The notes under the pieces: model-generated
Told to the model about the DNA's origin: nothing
Database searches by the model: none
Seen by the model: the letters and a program-made list of their open reading frames with translations, nothing else
Program-made: the position numbers and the translations under genes
NCBI GenBank assembly: GCA_005217565.1
Contig: SJCO01000004.1
Span: forward strand, 1 to 64,000
DNA: 64,000 nucleotides
Source: Puteibacter caeruleilacunae
GTDB taxonomy: Bacteria > Bacteroidota > Bacteroidia > Bacteroidales > Prolixibacteraceae
Reading direction: 5' to 3'
In this document: positions 45,201 through 51,732 of the stretch, one piece after another
Layout: each line of letters opens with the position of its first letter
Position numbering within the stretch: position 1 is the first letter of the stretch

Positions 45201-45697
45201 TTACCATCTAAATCGGTTGTTATCCCTATAGTAGTCCCTTTTACAACTACCGATACTCCAGGCAAAGGCTCCCCAACTTCATCAGTTACTGTTCCACTTA
45301 CTTCTTTTTGCTGTTGAGTAGTTATAGAGCGTTCTACTTCTTTCTTATGAACAACGATATACTGATCCACCATATCAAACTGCACATCAGCCCCTTTTAA
45401 CAAGTGTTCTAACACCTCCTGTACAGTAGCGTTACGCTTATTTATTGTTACCACTTTAGTTTTATCCAAGCTCTCATCCTTGAACAAGAAGGAGTAATCG
45501 CTTTGGCGTTCAATTTCGCGGAACACTTCTTCTAAGGTTCCATTGGTAATCCGTAAATTTAGTTTTGCCGATTGGGAGTATACTCCTGCCGAGACAGTCA
45601 TTAAGCCCAATAGCATAAAGACAAAGGTCAATTTCATAATCATTAAGCATTTACGCCACACTCCCAAAGGGGTATAGCAATCTCGTGATTTTTTCAT
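42251..45697 (-). CDS. SusC/RagA TonB-dependent transporter with STN domain (PUL3)
   Basis: A 1148-residue outer-membrane transporter: signal sequence (..MTVSAGVYSQ), STN domain (about 45-115), carboxypeptidase-regulatory-like domain (VSGTVTDEVGEPLPGVSVVVKG), plug (GYGIQKKSNMTGAV, ATRSLQGAIPNLNI) and a barrel ending GVNVQF. The start at 45697 (MKKSRD) is set by the leader shared with the other susC genes. Its STN domain would signal to the FecR encoded just upstream. Together with SusD3 and the lipoprotein it forms the import system of PUL3. Confidence 0.95.
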   Translation of the reverse strand: MKKSRDCYTPLGVWRKCLMIMKLTFVFMLLGLMTVSAGVYSQSAKLNLRITNGTLEEVFREIERQSDYSFLFKDESLDKTKVVTINKRNATVQEVLEHLLKGADVQFDMVDQYIVVHKKEVERSITTQQQKEVSGTVTDEVGEPLPGVSVVVKGTTIGITTDLDGKYTLRLPANAETLVFSFIGMQTQEVLLEGQAVINVALREETKGLEEVVVVGYGIQKKSNMTGAVQSISSAELENRAQTSATRSLQGAIPNLNIYYSSGKSNATPTFNIRGTTTLSGNGSPLIVIDGVASTVSELSRINPNDIESVSSLMDAASAAIYGARAAFGVVLVTTKNGKKEGVYTSISSNASFKKPIIIPEYIMEPNIVLKARVAGSGGWYNLKSIWGVNDWDLLDQITAGEAEEIMLNPEDPSKWLTAARTNWYKEAMRDYGFTQNHSMSVSGKNKKTSYFLSGSYSREEGIVRYGNDVFDKYNMRVKVGYQLTDWLNVANNSSYTYDVMDEPSQGYNFASLENAATTSVIKNPDGSWSSNGASYFGKAIEGGEAVTRNNRFWTSFTAKADILEDVLWVTGKATFMRSSQAYKAYWLPVKYKVGPEDVKTHHPVKDAQRTASTSRQNVFDVFADFDKKFGESHVHVLVGYNQEYRYSDWFKAYRKDLISSSVPSINNATGDKELDESITDWATRSGFFRVNYDYAGKYLFEVNGRYDGTSRFPKDDRWVFVPSASLGWNMYRENFFEPLRNVLTSFKPRVSYGILGNQNVGAYSYIAEMGDGKTSSILDGGEYDQQLIIKAPGLVSASLSWERVETKNIGFDFGLFKNKLIGNFDYYHRATKDMLTKGKELPGVLGTGEPKENAADLITKGWEIALSWKDDIKIGGDKLNYNARLTLSDSRAWITKFDNPEGRLNDYYEGYEIGTIWGYEVNGLFQSEEEIKNHANQSAFWSYPGKTIPGPGDIKFEDLNGDGEIRGGQTVNDLKDLKKIGNSRSRYHIGFRLGGDFKGFDFSAFFQGVLKRDWYPTGYQFWGLNAGPWTNLRKWNYENSWTPEHTDAYLPRLKGYAATSWSGGEMIKTNTRYLQNAAYVRLKSVNVGYTIPRILTDKLNIAKVRVSVGGENLSTWTGIKSPNIDPETLGGNYPMQRIYTVGVNVQF

Positions 45698-45709
45698 AAA
45701 TTTGTATTG

Positions 45710-45797
45710 TTTCAAGATTGATACTTACCGCGTCAACGGTATTTATTGATTGATTCAACGATGGATTTGTGCCAGCATCTCCATCGTTTGTTTTTTT
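45710..45797 (+). ncRNA. Candidate antisense sRNA opposite the PUL3 susC leader
   Basis: TAAATTTG (45697-45704) on the plus strand again overlaps the susC start codon. The terminator AACGATGG (45757-45764) pairs with CCATCGTT (45781-45788) and is followed by TGTTTTTTT. The -33 element is weak. The predicted RNA is about 88 nt and antisense to the susC leader. Confidence 0.58.
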
Positions 45798-45817
45798 ATA
45801 TCATAGGCATTGTACGT

Positions 45818-46954
45818 TTATTTCTTATATAGTTTTATTTGATCTTTCCCCGAAGGATTCGACTTTATTGTATAATCAATATCACCCATTATTCTCATTG
45901 CTTTCAGGATTTGATCAATTGGTTTATAGCGCATGATAGTACCTGAAATCAACGTTTCTTCAATTGCGTTCCCTTCAAGCGTAATCTCTACATTATACCA
46001 ACGCTCCAACTTTTTGACAATATCTTTTAATTGTACTCCTGAAAACTCCATGCGTCCTTCACGCCATGAATCGTAGAATCGTGTATCAACTTTCTTAATT
46101 GTTAATCCTTGATTGTCTAATACTGCCTGTTCTCCCGGAGTAATTCCCGCGATACGAGTTCCTGCGCGATTTAATAACTCAACCTTACCCTCTAAAAGTG
46201 TTATTTCTGTATCTGTGTCCTCTTTATATGCATTTACATTGAATGATGTTCCAAGCACTTTCACCTTTAGCTGATTGGTTTCAACAATAAATGGATGCTC
46301 AGGATCGGTTGTTACATCAAAGAATCCTTCTCCATTGATCTCCACGCTACGGTTCTCCTGATTGAAAATGTTAGGATACTTTAAGGTGGTCCCTGAGTTT
46401 AGCCACACAGCAGTACCATCCGATAAAGTAATCTTACTCATTTGTCCGTATGGCGCCTCAACTGTAGTATAAGCCAATGGAGTAGTTTGCTGATCAGGCT
46501 TTGTCATCATCAAGGTAAATAGTGAGCCAATAATTAGAGCAATAGTAACCACCGCTGCATATCTCAATAAACCAGGAAGTACCCGGCGCTTAGTCTGTGC
46601 TGACGTTACTGTCTGTTCTTGCTTGTCGGCATATAATGGCTGTGCTGATGTGGATGCTTTCGTTAGCGTTTGTGCCGCCTGCGGGGTTGACTCAGTACGT
46701 TGCATTGACTGGGTCGACTGTACCTGTTGCATTGACTGCTTATCCATGAGGTGATTCCAAGCTTTAGATGGCGTGCTTATCTCCCGAGCCAGAGCTGCTT
46801 TATCACGCACTGAAATCACTTTCTTCGAAAACTTAAACTCGCTTGAATTTTCCGTTTCCTTGCTAAGATCAATTTCCTCTTTGCTATCACCATGCAAGAA
46901 GGCAATTACCTCATCCCATATCGTATTATTTCCATTTTTCTTTTCCATACTCAT
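45818..46954 (-). CDS. FecR-type anti-sigma factor (PUL3)
   Basis: A 378-residue inner-membrane protein. It differs from the other two by a long N-terminal cytoplasmic part with a Gln/Ser/Thr-rich, internally repetitive linker (QSMQQVQSTQSMQRTESTPQ, about 73-92). Then come one membrane segment (about 130-150), the periplasmic FecR domain (EAPYGQMSKITLSDGTAVWLNSGTTLKY and VEINGEGFFDVTTDPEHPFIVE in part) and the C-terminal region (QLKDIVKKLERWYNVEITLEG). It would control the sigma factor encoded 60 bp upstream in response to SusC3. ATGs at 46954 and 46948 are both possible starts. Confidence 0.92.
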   Translation of the reverse strand: MSMEKKNGNNTIWDEVIAFLHGDSKEEIDLSKETENSSEFKFSKKVISVRDKAALAREISTPSKAWNHLMDKQSMQQVQSTQSMQRTESTPQAAQTLTKASTSAQPLYADKQEQTVTSAQTKRRVLPGLLRYAAVVTIALIIGSLFTLMMTKPDQQTTPLAYTTVEAPYGQMSKITLSDGTAVWLNSGTTLKYPNIFNQENRSVEINGEGFFDVTTDPEHPFIVETNQLKVKVLGTSFNVNAYKEDTDTEITLLEGKVELLNRAGTRIAGITPGEQAVLDNQGLTIKKVDTRFYDSWREGRMEFSGVQLKDIVKKLERWYNVEITLEGNAIEETLISGTIMRYKPIDQILKAMRIMGDIDYTIKSNPSGKDQIKLYKK

Positions 46955-47014
46955 CTAACAAGTACCAGAAAAATGAAAAAGGGTGAAAAGAAAAATGATT
47001 TTTTTTGAAAAAAG

Positions 47015-47572
47015 TTAGTGAGAGAACTTATCAAACAAGAAAAAGAGATTGAAAACATAACGCGACAACTGCTCGCGTAGACTGCGATAGGCTTGCTTTA
47101 TCTGTGTTTTTACAGTATTCACAGAGATCTCTAATTCTTCAGCAATTTCATTATAACTCAGCTCATCGTAATAAGCCAATTTAAATACCCGTCGGCATTG
47201 GGTTGGTAAATTTTCAATAGCCTCGGCCACTTTTACTGCCAACTCCTCTTTGGAATAATTGGCCTCATCAGCATCTTCAACTTTTATCGCTTCATTGAGT
47301 GATGTAGTGTTCCCTTTCTCGCGCTCGAGATATTTGAGTGCCGATTTTTTAACTGCTGAGAACAGATAATTCTTTAATGAAGACTTCAATTGCAGACTAT
47401 CTCTGCGCATCCACATACTCATAAATACTTCCTGAGTTAGGTCTTCTGCAATTTCTACACGATCGACATAGCGCATTGCTACCATTGTGGCAACCTGATA
47501 ATTATCCTCAAAGAATTGCTTAAATTCTTCCAGATTTTTTAGTCCAGTAGTATCGTGTTTTGCTGCTCCCAT
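47015..47572 (-). CDS. ECF-type RNA polymerase sigma factor (PUL3)
   Basis: A 185-residue sigma factor with region 2 (YQVATMVAMRYVDRVEIAEDLTQEVFMSMWMRRD) and region 4 (LPTQCRRVFKLAYYDELSYNEIAEELEISVNTVKTQIKQAYRSLREQL, shown in part), in the canonical sigma-fecR-susC order. The GH18 gene ends 72 bp upstream on the same strand, so the sigma gene may be read from the GH18 promoter as well as from its own. Confidence 0.92.
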   Translation of the reverse strand: MGAAKHDTTGLKNLEEFKQFFEDNYQVATMVAMRYVDRVEIAEDLTQEVFMSMWMRRDSLQLKSSLKNYLFSAVKKSALKYLEREKGNTTSLNEAIKVEDADEANYSKEELAVKVAEAIENLPTQCRRVFKLAYYDELSYNEIAEELEISVNTVKTQIKQAYRSLREQLSRYVFNLFFLFDKFSH

Positions 47573-47644
47573 AAATAGAATTATGGGGCTAATTTAGTAA
47601 ATGCAGGTCAACTTTAAAGAATCTATTTGCATTATATTCAAAAA

Positions 47645-50134
47645 CTACTGCTTCACAATCTTCGCTACATGTCTTCCAATCTTCAATAAATAAAGCCCTT
47701 TTCGCAACCTTGAAATATCTAGTCTATCGCCACTAATTACCCCTTGTTGCTTTATTCGCCCATGCAAATCATACACCCAATAATCTTGCTGATCGGCATT
47801 GGTTACATATAATAAACCTCTGGTAGGATTTGGATATACGACCAACGGCTGAAGCTTCTGAATCTCTAAATCGGTGGTGTTATCATTAAACACCTCATTA
47901 TGAATATCAACATAATAGCGCTGAAGTTCCTTCTCCTCGCCAGTCAATGAAACTCCTTTTCCAAAATCCCAGATACAAATACCGCCAACACCTAACGCTT
48001 TTATTCCCTCGCATAGCTCCTTGTAACTCTCCTGATCATGGATAAAGCTTCTCCTGGTTTTTCCGTTCTCTTCATTCTCATAACAAGGATAACTATATTG
48101 ATTTGAGAGCGCCACATTCTTTGTCGCCACAGCTTCAATATTCTTTAGAAAATCGCCATACGACAGGGCCATTTCACGGGTTGCTTCCTCAATAACACCA
48201 GTAGATGGATTCACAATAGCAGTGCGACCATACCAGCCAATTCCTACATTAATCTTATCCTTTGGAATATCCTTATAAACACCATTGATCATGTTTCGGA
48301 TATCAGGTAAAGGAGTAACACCACCACTCATTTGCTGTCCCACTCTGCGGATATTATACATGTAACTCATAATATTCAACCAATCAACAGTGTTCAAGAT
48401 ATCAGTGTTGGCAATCATTTCGCCACCACCCTGACTGCAGGCAAAGGTCAGGATCATCTTTGGATCAACCTTATCCATCTCTTCTCTCACCACTTTTAAA
48501 AGTTTGGCCGTAGCATCATAACCTTGCTGATCGGCTTGATTCTCGATATCCCAATCCAGTCCGTCATATTTATAACGGGCCAACTCTTCCACCATCTCTC
48601 TGGCTATTGGTCGGAATGCTTCTAAGTTGTTACTCCAGTAAATCTGTTCAGTATGATGATCATTCCATTCGCCATTCAACCCCAGACTAATCATGACCTT
48701 CACATTATTAGCATGATGCCTGTTCAATGCATCGAAATGTGGAAAAGGATCGCTATCATGATCATCGATTATCCATCTCTCTGTCTCGCCATGTTTATTT
48801 AGCTTAAAACCCTGGTAATAGACATGCGTAAAATCCTGAGATTCCCACTCAATCACCTGAGGCTCATTTGTAAATCGAGGATACCATCCGGTTACCCGAT
48901 GAGTATTAGGATTAGTCACAGTATCATCAACAGGCTCTATCTTCTGCACCACAGCATATTGTTTATTCACCGTTCGGGCTGTAATACTCAAGTTATCTTC
49001 ACCTCGTTGATATGACAATTCGGTACACGGAATCCACACTTGCAGTCCTTTTGGCATTTGCTCATCAGTCTTGCCCACCAACACCAACTCATACACTCCG
49101 CTAGGGATAGATTTATCAAGCGTAACACTCAGCACACTCCCCTCAACAGTAACACTTTCAAATACAACCTCTTCTGTTTCAGAGATAAACTTCACCTTAT
49201 AATTACTGAAAGAGTCGCTGCTCCCCAACTCCGATAAATCAAATTTAATTGTCTGCAGGTCAACATTCTCATCTCCAATCAACACAACACCAACACGCTG
49301 AATAACGTCCTCTTCTCTGCCATTATATAAAGTTAGATTTCCGCCATAGTTTACCAACTCCTTAATTTCAGTAACACCAGGCACATATTCAGGAAAAGTA
49401 ATTTCATCAGTAATATCAACAATCTGCAATCCACTGTTTGAGATAATATCTTCTCCTATTGTTGCGGGTATTTTTGTCACTCCACCTTCATTTGTTAAGG
49501 GCTTTTCAAAATCGTAGTACGCCACCAACGATCCATAGTTAGGATGCGAGGTTGGGATGTTAAAATACTTATACTGATTCAACACGTCTAACGCTAGAGG
49601 AGCAGTCCACACGCGCATTTCATCATATTGTACTTCAATATTATTCCCCCAATTAATAAAAATAGGCTCGCCCATTGCAGGCAGATTATCACTCCAATCT
49701 TTCGTTACGGTATTTGCCCTTCCATTCACCAATATGGTTACTTCGTTCCCTGATTTAGTCCCATCGTAAATTAATGCACAATGATTCCAATCATCATCAA
49801 ACAAAGGCGTTTCAAGATTATATTGAGCGTAAGTTTTATCGTCGACACCATTTCGCACTGCAAATTGTGCTTTGTGCTCTACTGCATCGACATTCATTAG
49901 CACTTGTAGTTTTTTATCATCCTCAGCTTTATAGGCATTGAATAATTGCGACCAGCCAGGTTTAACTTCTGAGAGTTTGAACCAGGTTTCCACAGTTAAT
50001 GATGCCTGTCCGCTTAACTCGTTGACTTCTGTTCTAAGTTGTACTGATTCTGATTTCTTTATGCCTTTGTTTGACTGTGCTGTTAGGCATAGCGACTGGC
50101 ATACGATTAGTAGAATTAAAAGCAGACATCTCAT
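47645..50134 (-). CDS. Secreted GH18 (chitinase/endo-GlcNAc-ase type) with LamG domain and T9SS signal
   Basis: An 829-residue secreted protein. After the signal peptide come a LamG/concanavalin-like domain (about 25-215), a beta-rich linker domain (about 250-395), a GH18 barrel (about 405-720) and a type IX secretion C-terminal sorting domain (PLVVYPNPTRGLLYV... KGLYLLKIGRHVAKIVKQ). The GH18 motif DGLDWDIE (524-531) has the catalytic Glu531 and both preceding aspartates, so it should be active on chitin-like, peptidoglycan-like or N-glycan GlcNAc linkages. The T9SS domain predicts export through the Por system and attachment or release at the surface. Its link to PUL3 is by position only. 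Confidence 0.88.
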   Translation of the reverse strand: MRCLLLILLIVCQSLCLTAQSNKGIKKSESVQLRTEVNELSGQASLTVETWFKLSEVKPGWSQLFNAYKAEDDKKLQVLMNVDAVEHKAQFAVRNGVDDKTYAQYNLETPLFDDDWNHCALIYDGTKSGNEVTILVNGRANTVTKDWSDNLPAMGEPIFINWGNNIEVQYDEMRVWTAPLALDVLNQYKYFNIPTSHPNYGSLVAYYDFEKPLTNEGGVTKIPATIGEDIISNSGLQIVDITDEITFPEYVPGVTEIKELVNYGGNLTLYNGREEDVIQRVGVVLIGDENVDLQTIKFDLSELGSSDSFSNYKVKFISETEEVVFESVTVEGSVLSVTLDKSIPSGVYELVLVGKTDEQMPKGLQVWIPCTELSYQRGEDNLSITARTVNKQYAVVQKIEPVDDTVTNPNTHRVTGWYPRFTNEPQVIEWESQDFTHVYYQGFKLNKHGETERWIIDDHDSDPFPHFDALNRHHANNVKVMISLGLNGEWNDHHTEQIYWSNNLEAFRPIAREMVEELARYKYDGLDWDIENQADQQGYDATAKLLKVVREEMDKVDPKMILTFACSQGGGEMIANTDILNTVDWLNIMSYMYNIRRVGQQMSGGVTPLPDIRNMINGVYKDIPKDKINVGIGWYGRTAIVNPSTGVIEEATREMALSYGDFLKNIEAVATKNVALSNQYSYPCYENEENGKTRRSFIHDQESYKELCEGIKALGVGGICIWDFGKGVSLTGEEKELQRYYVDIHNEVFNDNTTDLEIQKLQPLVVYPNPTRGLLYVTNADQQDYWVYDLHGRIKQQGVISGDRLDISRLRKGLYLLKIGRHVAKIVKQ

Positions 50135-50367
50135 AGATTCAAAAGTTTAAGTTCGAGGTCTGAAAATGCAACATTTCTGTTGACTAAAGGTTTGAAAATG
50201 GGATTGAATGTTTCGATAATGAACTCTCGAGGAGTTTTTACTGGGGAATTCAAAATGAATCCTCTCTCTTTAGGTTAGTCAAATACGTATTATTTATACT
50301 AAGATTACATTCAAGCACTCTCTTACAAATCTACAGACACGACTTCTCTACAGGAAAGAATATCAAT

Positions 50368-50718
50368 CTAAATCAAGGATAAGAAACGATCTAGCTCTTC
50401 AGTCTTGCCAAATTTAGTTACAGCAATTTTTCGATATGAACTTTTTCGTTTTCCTCTATTTCGTTGAACTGCGTCAATCATCTCTGTAACGTTTTCATTG
50501 GTATTGATGATTTCAGTCTTTATATCAAGTGTCTTTATAAAATGAATAAATTCATCTGCAAATGCCCGCGAAATAAAGTCTATTTCCGAAAAATCAAAAA
50601 CACAAAACTCCAAGCTCTCTTCCAAACAAGCAGCTTTCAGTACTTCTATCGATTTTCGTGTTATTATCGTTGAAGACAAATACTTTTTTATTTCGATAAC
50701 TAATTTCATACTATTCAA
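50368..50718 (-). CDS. STAS-like (DUF4325) protein
   Basis: A 116-residue soluble protein with the DUF4325 core VFDFSEIDFISRAFADEFIHF, the STAS-like stretch where anti-anti-sigma proteins carry their phosphorylated serine. It lies 31 bp after an ATP-binding protein gene, and such pairs are common in bacterial genomes. By analogy with SpoIIAA/SpoIIAB they may form a kinase-antagonist switch, but no sigma factor lies next to them and their function is unknown. The C-terminus (RNRGKRKSSYRKIAVTKFG) is basic. Confidence 0.7.
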   Translation of the reverse strand: MNSMKLVIEIKKYLSSTIITRKSIEVLKAACLEESLEFCVFDFSEIDFISRAFADEFIHFIKTLDIKTEIINTNENVTEMIDAVQRNRGKRKSSYRKIAVTKFGKTEELDRFLSLI

Positions 50719-50749
50719 AGTTACTGTATATTAATGTTTTTTCAAAAAA

Positions 50750-51664
50750 CTATTCCAAATACATGGCATAATTAAATCCTTCTGGTGCATCACACGGAAT
50801 ACGAAGTGCCAACATCGTACCATGCCATTTAATATTACGATCTAGTGAGATAATTTGTTCTAATTCATTCGTGTACACATAAAAAGCCGCACCTGAGAAT
50901 AATACATATTTTCCTTTGAGTCCATCAACCAACATTCTACGCGAAGTGTCAATTCCATACCCTCTGGTCTCGGTTATTTTTTTTGTACTATTTCCATTCA
51001 CTGCATGTTCCAAAGCATCAACATCATCATCAACACCAGAAATCTGATTTGTCTGATAAGATCCTAATATACCTAACCCTCCGTCTAAAATGCATATATC
51101 CATGTACCCTTTCTTGGGATAATTTTGAACCATAATCCAACCTCCCTCTACTTTCGCATGATCAACGATATTATCAATCGCTTCTCCCATTAAATATTTA
51201 ACAACCGATACCATTTGTCCTGTTATCCTTAACTGTTCCAATAAGATATTTTCGAAGGAAGTCAACAAATCCTCTCTCATTTTCAAATCACAAACAGCCA
51301 CAGGAATCTGACATATAGGCAAGTAAGTTTTATGTCTAAATGACAACAAAAATTGCTTCCATTCATCATAGGCTAATGAATTAAAACCCTGTGGAAAAAA
51401 TATGGTCTCCAAATAATTATTAATTCTACCTACATTAATAATATCTACTCTAACATTCTGTTGTTTTACCTTATCGAGGAAACAGCAGATTGGTAAAACA
51501 AGAAAAGGATGTACAAATGAAAGATCCTGAAGATTAATTATTAGTTCATCATTTATAGTAATCGTATCTAATTGACCTAAAACAACAAAAAGGGAATTAA
51601 ATGATGCCCCCATCTCATCACTTCCAGGATTGGGTATAATTATTTCATATCTCATGTTTTTCAA
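50750..51664 (-). CDS. STAS-like/HATPase (GHKL) ATP-binding protein
   Basis: A 304-residue protein with two parts. Residues 1-110 look like a STAS domain (IINLQDLSFVHPFLVLPICCFLDKVKQQNVRVDIINV, shown in part). Residues 130-300 look like a GHKL ATPase, with an N-box-like EAIDNIVDHA, a D-box-like DICILDGGLGI and a glycine-rich TRGYGIDTSRRML. It lacks a histidine phosphoacceptor domain and membrane segments, so it resembles serine-kinase regulators more than sensor kinases. It is followed by the DUF4325 gene, and the two probably form one functional unit. Confidence 0.7.
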   Translation of the reverse strand: MKNMRYEIIIPNPGSDEMGASFNSLFVVLGQLDTITINDELIINLQDLSFVHPFLVLPICCFLDKVKQQNVRVDIINVGRINNYLETIFFPQGFNSLAYDEWKQFLLSFRHKTYLPICQIPVAVCDLKMREDLLTSFENILLEQLRITGQMVSVVKYLMGEAIDNIVDHAKVEGGWIMVQNYPKKGYMDICILDGGLGILGSYQTNQISGVDDDVDALEHAVNGNSTKKITETRGYGIDTSRRMLVDGLKGKYVLFSGAAFYVYTNELEQIISLDRNIKWHGTMLALRIPCDAPEGFNYAMYLE

Positions 51665-51732
51665 TCAATTCCAAATTTATAAATACCAAACAAGTTACAC
51701 ATTAAAATTAATAATAACTGCTTCTTTTACTT

